Origin: Bufo bufo
Lineage: Eukaryota; Chordata; Amphibia; Anura; Bufonidae
Direction: 5' to 3'
Length of the DNA: 64,000 nt
NCBI RefSeq assembly: GCF_905171765.1
Contig: NC_053390.1
Coordinates: 140,426,968 to 140,490,967, forward strand
In this document: positions 45,485-56,733 of the stretch, piece after piece
Layout: the number at the start of each line of letters is the position of its first letter
How positions within the stretch are numbered: position 1 is the stretch's first letter
The notes under the pieces: generated by a model
Seen by the model: the letters and a program-made list of their open reading frames with translations, nothing else
Told to the model about the DNA's origin: nothing
Database searches by the model: none
Program-made: the position numbers and the translations under genes

Positions 45485-47535
45485 TAGTTCTTGTAGAATC
45501 TAGATTGATATGAAATAATTTCAACCGCAGTACAAATTATGCATGTCAATCTAAAGAGATAAAGATATACATTTGATATATATACATTTGTATGATCTCC
45601 AGAAAACAGATTTTAGTTTCTAGTCAATGGTCTGGTAAGATTTATACATACTACCTGAAAGTGGTGGAAATGTAACTTTATTTTGTATATAATATTGGCT
45701 TGTAGCCAAACTCGTGCATGAGGAGACAATTCTGCCATGTGCTCTTAAACTTTTGAGTTATGAACATCTGTTGGCTGGGAGAAGTCACATGTCAATTCAG
45801 AGTTTTTTTGCTTCCTTATTATGTGAACCACTGATAAGCTACCCATTGTATTTGAAAAGTTATTTTATTGGTTGCCTTTATACCTTATATGTTACATAAA
45901 TTCTCAAATTGATTGAACCTAATTGATCATTATTCTTTGTTTGTCACAAATTATATATTTTATTATTATTTTGCACTAAGATTGTTTAGAAATAAATATA
46001 CTGTATATATTTTGTATAAAATTGCTCTTGTCTTCAACTCAGCGCACCTAACGAATTCTTGTTAAATTTTGATTTGTGGAAATAAGTTGGAATCTCCTCC
46101 ATTACAGATCCTGACTTCTTTTCATAAATAGAAAACTTTTTATCAGAGCAGTATAAACATTCTGACATATAGTAGGAAAAGGTAAGTAAATTGCAAAAGG
46201 TAAGTAAATTGTAAGTAAGTAAATTGCAAAAGGTAAGTAAATTGAATAACTATTAGCATATTAAAGTCATTTTTAAACAAAGATCAAGACATAAGATAAC
46301 ATTTATTTATATATGTTAAATGTACTGATTCTATGACTAGTTTGTCAGCAAAAGGTTTCAATCATGAGTAGATACAGTATGTTGTGGAAGCCAACAGCTC
46401 AACGTGAGGATATCCCTAATCCTGTAAGACTTTGCAGCTGACAGGTTGTTGCTTCGTCTGGTACAAGTGTAAGGATGTGACTACTTGTGAGTACAAAGGA
46501 CATGAATGTCAAGATTGGAAATATAAGTCGTCTAGTCCCCATGAAGAATGCATTTTTGGGGAAATATTTCTTCAAAGGATCTAGTACTGGAGAGCGATTT
46601 GTCATATCCCAGGGCTTTGAAACAACAGTTTGCTTTTAGCTGTTCTGCTGTATAAGTTGACTCATATTTAAAGTGACAGCTTTATGGTATTTCTAGGAGT
46701 GTGGTGCTCTCCTCCAGCATCGCTTAAACTCTGAACATTACGGAAACACACCACAGGTGTCCCATTTGCTCTAGGACTTTATATATTTTCCTTAAACTTT
46801 AAAGTACAGGGCAAGGTCTTACAAAAGCTTCTAGCTAAACCGCGTTGTTACATCATGGTGAATATTTAAGTGGGTGTTGAAAAAAGAAATGTAATCTTGT
46901 TTTCGTGGAAATCGTAAAACCAGACTCAATGTGACTCAATATGAAATTGTGTATTATATCTGAAGGTATGCAATCAAAAGTATTGCAAGTTTCTCCTTAA
47001 TACCATAGCCACAGTTTTTGATGAAGTGCCAAGAATGGAAAGCCGCTTGGTAGAAGCCATATGCTTACAGCCGGAATTACCAGATCAAGTATTTAAAAAT
47101 GAGAACATACAGTTGCAATCAAACCCCCATTGCAAATTAGGTTTAGTAGCAACATTTTACAAAGTCATCTGTTTGCAATAAACCAATCAAAGAAGAGCAA
47201 TTTAAATAGTTCTACAAAACTCATATAACAAGTGGGTTTCACCAGATTTCACACAAAATTCAAATTTTCGATGCGGGAGCATGATTTCTCAGACTGGATA
47301 CTCTTGTGACAGAACATGAATTATATGAACTATAATGCTGCATGTCTCTGCCCAACCTCTGCCGTCAATATAAATAATTTCAGCAAAGGTCAAGCGGAGA
47401 TTCACAGAATTATAAACCATTATGACGCTGTGCGGCTCGGTCACAGAAGCAGAGTTCACTACGGGAAATCGCGCACCCACACAGAGCTTGTTTCATGCAA
47501 TAAACACACTCATCTGAAATTAGCCTTAATTACTA
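45485..47535. other. Non-coding, AT-rich
   Basis: No gene. A small tandem repeat at 46186-46250 (ggtaagtaaattgcaaaa) stands out. The frames at 45714-47546 carry no domain. Confidence 0.4.
46186..46250. repeat. Short tandem repeat, ~19 bp unit
   Basis: 'ggtaagtaaattgcaaaa' occurs about three times with minor changes and one extra 'gtaa'. Confidence 0.85.
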
Positions 47536-47634
47536 CCGCAGGCTGAGAATTATTCAACCCCCTGTAAAGACATTCCTCAGAAGAGCACACATTTGCATAT
47601 TACCAGTAGTCTCAAGCACACCCCAAGCAACTGG

Positions 47635-48025
47635 AGGCCCCTTTACACTGCCTGAGCAGTTTAAAGGAGCAGATAGGAAAGCTCATTAATGATAATCTGT
47701 CAGTGTAAAGGTGCCACCGTTTACCTGATGAATGTGCAAAACGATTGTGCATCAGGTAATAAGATCGTTTGTGCGGTCATCTGATTCATTGTTTGCTGGC
47801 AGCAGATCGTGCCGTCTAAACAGCACTCTGCTGTGGGCAAGCAATGATTCTGTATGGCTACGAGCGATGACATTATTCTGTATGGCTACGAGCGATGATC
47901 GCTCCTGCCCATACGTTGGAGAAGATGCCTGCATGAAAATCAGCAGTCTCCTTTACTGACAAGCAGACTTTTGCTAGGAAGGAATGCTTCCTTACCAACA
48001 GTCATCAGCACAGTGTAAATAGGCC
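47635..48025. mobile_element. MITE A inside the Tc1 remnant
   Basis: Left AGGCCCCTTTACACTGCCTG and right reversed AGGCCTATTTACACTGTGCT are inverted. A 26 bp block 'ttctgtatggctacgagcgatga' is doubled at about 47849-47897. 'cagatcgtgccgtctaaaca' is shared with 33137-33320. Confidence 0.65.
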
Positions 48026-48121
48026 TTAATGAAGGGCTTCATTAGTTGTATCAGGTGTGCTTGAGATAAAACACATCAAATACCTGGACTGCTTGTTGAC
48101 TGTGACATTTGAGGGCCATAT

Positions 48122-48493
48122 AAGGGCCATATTAGACTGCCTGATGTTCGGGCAGAGTGAACGCCGATTGACAATAAGCATGTCCATAGGTGCTCTTTTG
48201 CTTCGGCCTATTACTAAGGTCAATGCAAAGTAAACAGGGGAGGAAGGATTGCTACTGCAATCTGTCATTCAGTTCTATTGATTATCGGCAGCACAGCACC
48301 GATTACGCGTGGAGATATGCTGCTGATAATCATGCACCTTTCATCCCGACGAAAGATGTAAATCAGCCGACAAACAAGCTTTGCCTCATTTAGCAACTGA
48401 TTGGTGGCATGATTATACCTGCCAATTATCGGGAACGAGTGTTCCTATGAATGATTATTCCTGATAAAAAATGGTTTGGTCTATTATAGCCTT
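48122..48493. mobile_element. MITE B inside the Tc1 remnant
   Basis: Left AAGGGCCATATTAGACTGCC and right reversed AAAGGCTATAATAGACCAAA are inverted. Non-coding. Confidence 0.55.
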
Positions 48494-48536
48494 TACTCAA
48501 CAGGACTGGTCCAAAAAGTTAAAGAGAGGAGATCAC

Positions 48537-48619
48537 TGCTTGGCACAAGCAAGGAAAAGGACACAAAAAGATAGCAAAGGCATTGAATGTTCCTAGAGAT
48601 ACAGTTGGAAGCATTATTT
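48537..48619 (+). pseudogene. Tc1 transposase helix fragment
   Basis: One frame reads KGKGHKKIAKALNVPRDTVG, the first helix-turn-helix of a Tc1 transposase (48554-48619). Everything downstream is lost to other elements. The neighbouring Tc1 left end at 47536 is probably the same element. It is far too short to act. Confidence 0.6.
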
Positions 48620-48632
48620 GCAGGTTTAACAT

Positions 48633-48745
48633 TAAACCGAACCTGTCACCACAAAATGCAGTCTAATCTGCATGTAGCCTGTTATAGAGAAAGGAGATGA
48701 GCAGAATGATATGAAAGTTTCAGTTAAAAGTGTAATTTACACATT
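48633..48745. mobile_element. T2-like half MITE
   Basis: TTAAACCGAACCTGTCACCA on TTAA, with no right end found; truncated. Confidence 0.4.
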
Positions 48746-48756
48746 TAAATCTCTGG

Positions 48757-49462
48757 GTAGGTTCTCCATGGACCAGACTTGTTTTTCCAGCACATACGCC
48801 AAATCAAATTAAGATCTGGGGAACTAAGTGTTGACAAATTTGCAGTCTGACAGGGCACGTTATCCTGCTGAAAGGAGTCACTGCCATCAGGGAATACCAT
48901 TGCCATGAAAGGGTGCACCTGTTCTACAACAATCTTTAGGTAGGTGGTACATGTCAAAGTAACATTCACAACTTGAATGCCAGGACCAAAGGTTTCTCAC
49001 AGAACATCATGCAGCGCATCACTCTACGTTCACTGGCTTGCCTTCTTCCCATACATCAATATGATGTAAAAGAAAAAATGGTTCATCGGACAAGGCCACC
49101 TTTTTCCCCTGCTGCATGGTCCAGTTCAGATGCTCATGTGCCCATGGTAGGCACTTTCAATGGTGGACAGGGGTTTGTGTGGGTGCTCTTACTGACCTGC
49201 AGCTATACAGCCCCATACAAAGCAAGCTGCTATGCACTGTGTGCACTGACACCTTTCTATCATAGCCAAAATTACAATTTCTGTCATTTGTGCTGCAGTA
49301 GATCTCTTGTTTGAGACTAGACCAAAGAAACTAGCCTTCATTTGACTTGCGCATCCATGAGCCTTGGGCACCCATGACCTTGCTACCAGTTCACTTGTTG
49401 CGCTTCCTTCACCACTTTGGTTTTGAAGACACTGTGAGCCAGTTGTCTAGCCATCTATGAAC
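48757..49462 (-). pseudogene. Mariner/Tc1 transposase, heavily decayed (DD36E-like)
   Basis: On the minus strand the order from the N terminus (49462) is MARQLAHSVFKT, then scattered pieces, then HPFMAMVFPDGSDSFQQDN with the second Asp, and SPDLNLIWRMCW, where the Glu of the usual NPIE has become Trp through decay. Segments are out of frame, and the 49100-49300 part has stops. The pattern (HPFM..FPDGS..QQDN) matches a family common in fish. A short deletion between Asp and Glu prevents counting the spacing. It is dead. Confidence 0.7.
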
Positions 49463-50156
49463 CTAAAAGGCTACTGCAGGTTTACCTTTGGGGGAAATTT
49501 ATTTATTTATGAATGCATTTTACTCATCATTATTGATGATTACATTTTACTTATTTTGTACTAAAAATAATTTCTTCAATTGGTCTTTATAAAAAAAAAT
49601 ATTGAGACATTCTAATACAAAGGGTTAACTCTCTAGCTGTGTGAATCATACTTTCACTTTTGTCGGTCATCTAATAAATCTTATTGCTAGATTACTAAAA
49701 GGTTATAAACACTTATTTAAGCGGCATTCTTATCAGTAAGATAAGAATTGTAGATTGTAAGCCCTCACGGGCAGGGCCCTCTCTCCTTCTGTACCAGTTT
49801 GTAACTGGTCTTGTTTATGATTAGTGCAATTGTCTGTATTATGTACCTCTTCTCATATGTACAGCGCTATGGAATGAATGGGGCTTTAATAATAAATAAT
49901 AATAATAATAATTGTGCTATAATGAGTGTTTAGAAGGTTGGAGACCAAAGATAAGAAGCCGTCAGGTAAGCTGCCAGATGGAACAGAGTGAAAATTCAGA
50001 GCCTGCTACTAGAGAATCTCAAAGCTGTACAGAGAAAGGGGATCAAAATTGTTAATAAAGACCAATTGAAAAAATGATTTTTAGGTCAAAATATAGCCCA
50101 CCCCTTGATCAGTCCCATTGTAAACTAGATGATCAACGTTGGTTTTGTTGTTAAGG

Positions 50157-50158
<2 letters not shown>
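49463..50158. other. Non-coding stretch with an L2/CR1-type tail
   Basis: Apart from the tail at 49740-49915 nothing is recognised. Confidence 0.4.
49740..49915 (+). repeat. L2/CR1-type 3' tail
   Basis: 'attgtaagccctcacgggca' followed by 'ggccctctctcc', 'gcaattgtctgtatta' and 'tacagcgctatggaatgaat', ending in (AAT)n, is the usual tail of a CR1/L2-like LINE or its SINE partner. Confidence 0.75.

Positions 50159-50213
<55 letters not shown>
50159..50213. repeat. (TA)n(CA)n microsatellite
   Basis: About 20 TA units are followed by CA units. Confidence 0.95.
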
Positions 50214-50214
<1 letters not shown>

Positions 50215-50299
50215 TACTAGCAGAAGGACCCGGCTTCGCACAAGTATATTTCATCTATTTCATTTAATGTTTGTGTGTGTTGTTAAAAGATATCGACAG

Positions 50300-50718
50300 T
50301 ATCCCCCATAACAGTGACCTCTACAACACCCCGCCCCTTTAACAGTGAACTCCACAGTCCCCCACCCCTTAACACTGACACCCCCACTTTAAAATGGGAC
50401 CTCCACAGCAGCCCATCCCTTTAACAGTGAATTTCACAGCACCCCACTCCCTTAACAGTGACCTCCTCAGGGGCCCGCAGCCTTAACAGTGACCTCACAG
50501 TACCCTGCTGCCTTAACAGTGACGTCCACAGCAGTTGCCCCTTTAATAGTGGCCCCTGCCCCCTTAACAGTGACCTCCACAGTGTTCGCCCCTTTAACAG
50601 TGACCTCCTCAGCGACCTGTCCCCTTAACAGTAACATCCACAGTGAACGCCTCTTTAAAAGTGACCTCCACAGTGCCCGCCCCTTTACCACTGACCTTCA
50701 CAGCGCCCTGCCCCTTTA
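50300..50718. repeat. ~30 bp minisatellite 'ccttaacagtgacctccaca'
   Basis: About 13-14 units of 'ccttaacagtgacctccaca' plus a variable C-rich end. Units differ in the 3' part. Frames across it on both strands are not genes. Confidence 0.85.
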
Positions 50719-50720
50719 AT

Positions 50721-50968
50721 GCTAGGGCTACACGACGAAATTTTGTCTCAACAATTTTTATAATGATAGGCTATGGTGTCGCACTGCGACATGTGACATG
50801 CTGCGACTGTGACACGACAGTTGCAAAAAATCCATCCAAGATTTTTTGTGACTGTTGCGTTGCAGTCGCAGCATGTCACATGTTGCAGTGCGACACCATA
50901 GCCTATCATTATAAAAATTGTTGTGCGACATCAATGTCGTGCGACACATGTAGTAGTGTAGCCCTAGC
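50721..50968. mobile_element. Foldback MITE, ~250 bp
   Basis: GCTAGGGCTACACGACG at the left and GGCTAGGGCTACACTAC (right, reversed). Arms mirror ('tataatgataggctatggtg', 'cagcatgtcacatg'); centre near 50840. Confidence 0.8.
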
Positions 50969-51733
50969 CTAAAGCTGACCTACAGCAGTGAAGAAAAATG
51001 GCTGGGTTGTTATGGAAACCTGGTGTAAAACTGTGTGTATGTGGAGACTATGGGCCTGCAAGCTTCTATTGGCTGATAAGGGACATGTGGCTGTGTGCAT
51101 GGCAATTGGGATATGAAGCGAAAGACTTGCAGCCTTGTATTGGCTAATGCAGGTCATTTTTTGGGAATATCTCAGGAACGGTACGTCCTAGAGAGTTGAG
51201 ACCCGGTCTAAAACCTTCATCGACACCCGATGTACCTGTGTTCCAAATTTGGTGAAGATAGGCCCAGTCGTTTGGTTGCGCATAAAGAACCGACAAACAG
51301 ACAAACGTCGGGACAGACAGAAACTCATTGTGTACCAGCATGTTACCTCCACAGTATTCTTTCCCAGATAGTAAGTGATATGTGTATCAAGTTTTGTAGA
51401 AATTGATGAGTTTTTAAGTTACAGCGCAATATGCGTTTAGCAAAAACAGTTGGAGCATACAAACTCCATGCAGCTGCTGTCTAGGGGCCTATGACCCCCA
51501 CAAGATTTCTTTCTGGGTAGCAAGGGATGTGTATACCAAGTTTCATTGAAATCAAGGATTGGGTTTTTGAGTGATCGCGGAACATACATACATACACATA
51601 CATATATACGTCCTTATATAGCTGGAAGTGCTGCCTCGTCATTTGATAAGTATATACCCTGGAGGAGGGGCCGGCCTCTGTGAGGAATTGCACCCAGTGC
51701 ACAACGTCTGACTGTGCTGCTGCAATATTTGTG

Positions 51734-51741
<8 letters not shown>

Positions 51742-51784
<43 letters not shown>
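51742..51784. repeat. (AT)n tract, target of the retrotransposon
   Basis: AT repeats run up to the left LTR; the same repeats resume at 57249. Confidence 0.9.
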
Positions 51785-51787
<3 letters not shown>

Positions 51788-52257
51788 GACAGTCCGTTAT
51801 TTAGCTCACCTTTCCAGAGGTGAAAAGGCAGGGGGATTAGTCAGATTATTTCGCACAAGGAGACCTCAGGAGACAGAAGTGCATTTCAACTGGCGTCCTG
51901 CCAGCTTTATTTCACAGGTTGCATTAAAACACAAAACAAACGGAACACCTAGCCTTGTCCAGGCTCTAACTAAACAATAGGTCTCTCTCAGTCCACCCAA
52001 AATAAGCACGCCGTCTGAACAGCAACCTGTGATACTTGCAGTTTGCAGGCTCTGGACCTTCAGGGCTTATCTCACTCCCAGGAAGTTCTGAGCAAGTGTG
52101 TTGACAGCCCAGTTATCTAGCAACTCCCCAGGTGCAGCTCATCAGGACCCAGGCTTAGTTTTTTTTAACCCTTTCCTAAATAACTTTCTTCAGCATATGC
52201 TAAGAACCTGGGAGACACATATATACCCTCAATTACTTCACCCTGTGAGACACCACA
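51785..52257 (-). repeat. 3' LTR (left), 473 bp
   Basis: On the plus strand it begins TGTGACAGTCCG and ends CACCACA; TG...CA ends. It lacks two short blocks present in the other LTR (near 52000 and 52075), which accounts for most of the 42 bp difference. Confidence 0.95.
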
Positions 52258-52275
52258 TTTCCCCCCCTTTTGCAC
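52258..52275 (-). promoter_or_regulatory. Polypurine tract
   Basis: On the minus strand 'gcaaaagggggggaaa' directly precedes the 3' LTR, the usual primer for plus-strand DNA. Confidence 0.75.
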
Positions 52276-52279
52276 TAAC

Positions 52280-53706
52280 CTATGAGTTGGGGCACCCTGG
52301 CTTGACAAACAGTACTGTGAACCTAAAAGGCTGGAGGGACAGAAACCACCTGGTAACCCTACTATTCTTTTCCTTGTTATTCTGCATCCACTTTAGGGGT
52401 GCATGGTCTGTGATGAGGGTGAATTCTCTGCCCAGTAGGTAGTATTTGAGAGCGTCCAGGGCCCATTTAATGGCCAAAGCCTCTTTCTCTACAGTGGCAT
52501 ACCTCTTTTCATGGTCATTCAGCTTCTGACTTATGTATAAGACAGGGTGTTCTTCCCCATCAATTATTTGTGATAACACTGCTCCTAACCCGGCCTCCGA
52601 AGCATCGGTTTGCAGTGAGAAGGGTTTATGAAAATCCGGACATACCAGTACCGGCTAGGAGCACGGGGCTTGTTTCAAGGATTGGAACGCCCTCTCGGCC
52701 TCTGGGGTCCATTTTATCATCACTGAATTTTTTCCTTTTGTAAGATCGGTTAAGGGAACCGCCATAGATGCAAAATTAGGGAAAAACCTTCTGTAATACC
52801 CTGCAATTCCCAAAAACGACCTCACTTGCTTCTTGTTTAGAGGTCTAGGCCAGTTTTGTATTGCGTCTATTTTGTTTAGCTGGGGTTTTATCAGACCTCG
52901 CCCAATGGTGTATCCCAAATACTTGGCTTCTTCCAAGCCGATGGCACACTTTTTAGGGTTTGCGGTGAGACCCGCCTGTCTTAGTGAATCCACAACCGCC
53001 TGCACTTTTTGTAGGTGAGACTCCCAGTCGCTACTGTAAATTATTACATCATCCAGATATGCTGATGTATAACCAATATGTGGCCTTAGGATCCTATCTA
53101 TCCATCATACGCTGAAAAGTCGCCGGGGTCCCATTGAGGCCAAATGGCAACCTAGTGTATTGTAAATGACCGCTGGGTGCAGAAAAAGCCATATTTTCCT
53201 TGGCCCTTTCAGTTAGTGGAATTTGCCAGTACCCTTTAGTTAAGTCCAATGTTGTTAAGTACCGAGCACTACCCAGCTTGTCTATTAGCTCGTCTACTCT
53301 CGCCATTGGGTAGGCGTCAAACTTTGAGACCGAGTTTAACTGGCGATAGTCATTACAGAACCTTATGGACCCATCAGGTTTGGGAATTAAAACGATGGGA
53401 CTAGACCACTCACTTACTAACTCTTCTATTCTCTTCTTCCCCTAGGTCTAATATCTTGTTAATCTCTTGGGTAATGACCTCACGCCTCGCTTCGGGGACC
53501 CGGTAGGGCTTAATCTTCACCTTAACACTGGGTTCTGTGACAATATCGTGTTTTATCACATGAGTGAGGCCTGGGAGTTCTGAGAAGAAATCGTTATTTC
53601 TCATAACGAATTCCTGTGATTCCTGTTTTTGATGGGGAAACAGGGACTCGGCAATTCTAACCTCAGGTATGGTGTAGCTTCGTGGTACCGAGTTTACCAC
53701 CAGAGC
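52280..53706 (-). pseudogene. Pol: reverse transcriptase and RNase H
   Basis: The N-terminal part (53410-53706) reads KIKPYRVPEARREVITQEIN. A frameshift near 53435 leads to SSPIVLIPKPDGS and NDYRQLN. DLTKGYWQIPL and SGHLQYTRLPFGLNG follow (53094-53306). A 4-base repeat (GATA) near 53093 shifts the frame before the YLDD box (53048-53059). A stop at about 52662 and then TDASEAGLGAV, VEKEALAIKWAL and ITDHAPLKWM (RNase H, 52280-52620) complete the domain. RT and RNase H copy RNA into DNA; here they are the last Pol domains. Broken in at least three places. Confidence 0.92.
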
Positions 53707-54950
53707 TTACCTATCCTTCCAGGGCTTTATCAAGTTAATATGATAGTTCTGTTCGGGTTTTCTCTTCCCGGGCTGATGAACTAGATAGTTTACCTCGCTT
53801 ATCTTTTTAACAATTGTGAATTGCCCTTGCCATTTTGCTAAGAATTTGCTCTCTACTGTGGGTATTAATACAAGCACCCGGTCCCCTGGACTAAAATGAC
53901 GCAGTTTCACACCTCGGTTATATATTCTACTTTGGGCCTGATGGGCTTGCTGCATATGTTCTCGAACCAAGGGCATGACTGCCTTGATCCGGTCCTGCAT
54001 CTGTGACACGTGCTCAATTATACTGCGGTACGGGGTAGATTCTTGCTCCCAAGTCCCTTTAGCTATGTCGAGTAGCCCTCGGGGCTGCCTGCCATACAGA
54101 AGTTCAAAGGGTGAAAACCCCGTAGACGATTGCGGTACTTCTCGTATGGCAAACAGTAAATAGTGAAGTAGGCAATCCCAATCCCTACCATCCTTGGCAA
54201 TCACCTTTCTTAACATGTTTTTCAGGGTTTTATTGAATCTTTCCACCAATCCATCCGTTTGCGGATGGTAGACTGAGGTTCGGATATGCTTCACCCTGAA
54301 TAGCCGACATAATTCTTTGGTCACCCTGGACATAAATGGGGTGCCATGATCCGTTAAGATCTCTTTAGGGGTCCCAACCCTACTGAACACCAGGACCAAC
54401 TCCTTGGCTATGGTTTTTGCCGTCATATTTCTTAATGGAATAGCTTCTGGATATCTGGTGGCATAGTCTAGGATCACCAGTATGTACTGATGTCCACGAG
54501 CTGATTTCACTATAGGGCCTACCAGATCCATAGCTATTCGTTCGAATGGCACTTCCACAATGGGTAAGGGTACCAATGGGCTTCTAAAGTTAGGGGACGG
54601 AGCTGTATATTGGCACTCGGGACAAGATGCACAGTAATCTCGTACCTCTGCTACTAGCCCTGGCCAAAAGAAACGCATTAAAATTCATTCTTTTGTCTTT
54701 TCCATCCCCAGATGTCCCCCCAACAAATGACCATGTGCTAGATCCAAGACCATCTTCCTAAATGGCTTGGGAACTATCAGTTGTTCTACGATGTCTTTAC
54801 CTTGCTTGTCTACCTGATACAGTAAGTTATTTTGCATCGCGATATGGTAAACCAGAACACCATTTATTATTTTTACATTTTCCCAGGCCCGAACCAAAGT
54901 AGGGACATTCAGCTGCGCGGTGGCAAAATTGTCGCGTGAAACCTTTATAT
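53707..54950 (-). pseudogene. Pol: integrase, upstream of RT
   Basis: An N-terminal zinc-binding part has HGHLLGGHLG (54700-54730) and then CASCPEC (HHCC). A TGA between KTKE and the FFWPGL stretch (about 54682) breaks the frame, where Arg CGA is likely. The core has MDLVGP (first Asp), LTDHGTPF (second Asp) and YHPQTDGLVERFN (Glu). A C-terminal domain (PGDRVLVLIPTVESKF) ends in KPWKDR at 53707, where a stop separates it from the RT part. An upstream frameshift joins it to the protease frame near 54950. It inserts cDNA into the genome. 324 codons are open from 54678 to 53707. Confidence 0.93.
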
Positions 54951-54953
54951 CCG

Positions 54954-55772
54954 CTAAGACATTTTCAACCCTCTCCTCTGGCTCCCCTTTACATCAGTGG
55001 TTTCGGTGTCCCCTGACATTACATCAAAAGGAAACACGGCCCCATCAGGAGATGACAGAACCTCATGAAGAAGCTCAGGTTCTGTGACTCCTGTTGCCCT
55101 TTCTCCAGAGATCGTAACCACTGTTGGCTCTTTAACCCTTTTTTCCCACAATTCCCAGAAAAAAGGAATATCCCTCCCCAGTATTACGTCATACATGAGA
55201 GTGGGTATTATCGCTACCTGACAGGTTACCTGTTTGAGCACAGTTCCTATGGTAACCCGTGCCGTATTATACTCGCGAGTTTCCCCATGAATACAGATGA
55301 CCCCTACTGACTGGGTCTGTAAGCTATTGGAGTTTACCAAACTGGCTTTGACTAACGTGATCATACTGCCAGTATCCAGGAGAGCCTGCACCTCTCTCCC
55401 CTCTACTGACACAGGACACAGATGTTTATCGACCTTTTCAGGGGTCCCAATAGAACAAACCCCTTGGGCAAACATCGATTTCGTATTTGGCATAGCACTC
55501 TTATCACACTGCATAGGTTCTGAGTTTAACGGACAGTTAGCAGCAATATGTCCTGGTCCCTTACACCGGAAGCATTTGATAGGTTCTGGTCTCAGAAAGT
55601 TAGACTTGGACCTTTCGGAGCGTTCTGGCCAGAGTTCAGCTTTGGACCTTGTGTCCCTGTTAGGAGCCCCACCCCTCACAGGAGCACCCCCCTGCCGGGC
55701 ACTTTCCTGGGTTAGGCGGGGCTTTTGTAACAGGTCCTTTGACGCAGCATATATTTCCACCAGAGAGACCAA
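54954..55772 (-). pseudogene. Nucleocapsid zinc knuckle and protease
   Basis: The frame starts MVSLVEIYAASKDLLQK, continuing the end of Gag. CFRCKGPGHIAANC is the CCHC zinc knuckle that binds RNA (residues ~67-80). ALLDTGSMITLVKASLV carries the protease active site D-T-G, and YDVILGRDIPF the conserved ILGRD stretch. This 272-codon piece is one open frame. It is out of frame with both Gag upstream (frameshift near 55860, plus a TGA at about 55806) and integrase downstream. Confidence 0.9.
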
Positions 55773-56575
55773 CGCATCTGCGCTGTTAGGGTCACCGTGG
55801 GTAACTCACTTGCATATTTCAGGTGGAAGGGCTCTAAGATATCTGTCCACTACCACACGTTGGACAACCTCTGGAGCCGATAGAACATCTGTAACCACTT
55901 CTTGGTTAAGTGTACCAGGTCGTACATTTGGGAGCGAGCTGGTTTGTCTGCCTGAAAAACCCAATGGTGCACTCTTTGGGCCCGAACCGACAAAGTAACT
56001 CCCAGACGGGCCAAAATCTCAGCTTTCAGCTTACAGTAATCCTGAGCGTCGGCAGGATCCAAATCATAATAAGACTTCTGGGCCTCTCCACTCAGAAAGG
56101 GGGCTATCAACCCCGCCCACTGATCTGGTGGCCACCTTTCACGCTCAGCGGTGCGCTCAAAGGTCAACAAATAAGCCTCCACATCATCCGTTGCAGCTAT
56201 CTTTTGTAGGTAGTTCCCAGCACATATGTCCTTCTTCCCCATTTCAGTCGACCAAGGGGTCTGGTCTGCAAAGCGCTGCACCACCTCAGTCAAAGCAACA
56301 CGATCTTTGTTTTGCATCTCGGTTAGAGCGGTAAGTTGCATTGCCATAGACCACGCCAGATCCTCTGTCTGCCGATTAGCTTCTTGCTGCACTTTGTTTG
56401 TATTTTGCTGCAGCAAAGCTTTTAACATATCCTCCATGTCAGGAGTCTCTCTCTGCAGCAACGTATCAGATTTTACCCAGGACATAAACCTGTTACCAAG
56501 TCCAGAAACAATTCGTATGCAGGCGTTACCCTTAGCAACCAGCTGCTCAAGGACCAGAAAAATTTCCAGCAGCAA
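55773..56575 (-). pseudogene. Gag with SCAN-like capsid part
   Basis: Likely start [12 protein letters not shown], since MLLEIFL upstream is in the leader. A coiled region rich in Q/T is followed by [20 protein letters not shown] and [12 protein letters not shown], and after a frameshift DRYLRALPPEICK and GDPNSADALVSLVE, which resemble SCAN domains of zinc-finger proteins. SCAN domains are thought to come from the Gag of Gmr1-like elements. Gag builds the particle. Broken by a frameshift and a TGA. Confidence 0.85.
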
Positions 56576-56715
56576 GCCCGCTTTAACTCCACACAGTTTT
56601 TTTTTTGTTTTTTTTTTCAGTATTCAGCAGCACCTGTTCCACTGAGCAAACAGGCTTCTGGCCCTTTAAGTTCCCACACAGCACTGCAGCATTCAGCTTT
56701 TCTGAGGTGTCTTTG

Positions 56716-56732
56716 CCCGCATCAGACACCAG
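56716..56732 (-). promoter_or_regulatory. Probable primer-binding site
   Basis: On the minus strand, two bases after the 5' LTR, 'tggtgtctgatgcggg' begins with TGG like all tRNA primer sites. It is close to, but not identical with, the end of tRNA-Leu (TGGTGTCAGAAGTGGG). Confidence 0.55.
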
Positions 56733-56733
56733 T

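Larger units (their letters stand above)
47536..48633 (+). mobile_element. Tc1-like remnant, split twice by MITEs
   Basis: Left end 'ctgagaattattcaacccc' is typical of one Tc1 group. Pieces of the element lie at 47536-47634, 48026-48121 and 48494-48633, interrupted by the MITEs at 47635-48025 and 48122-48493. The last piece encodes the N-terminal transposase helix. No right end was found. Confidence 0.65.
50214..51640. repeat. Composite repeat of unclear class
   Basis: It begins 'tactagcagaaggacccggc' after the TA tract and ends near 'acatacatacatacacatac' beside a second TA-rich stretch. Words such as 'atttggtgaagataggccca' and 'gtttcattgaaatcaaggat' with '-acaaacagacaaacg' resemble 3' parts of some LINE-like elements. 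I could not place it. The minisatellite and MITE below are inside it. Confidence 0.45.

Noticed and set aside
50467..50719. Open frames across the minisatellite
   Set aside because: Both strands are open due to the repeat; the peptides are VTVKGA-like tandem words.
52258..52660. Envelope gene downstream of Pol
   Set aside because: RNase H ends about 25 bp before the LTR, so there is no room for an envelope gene.
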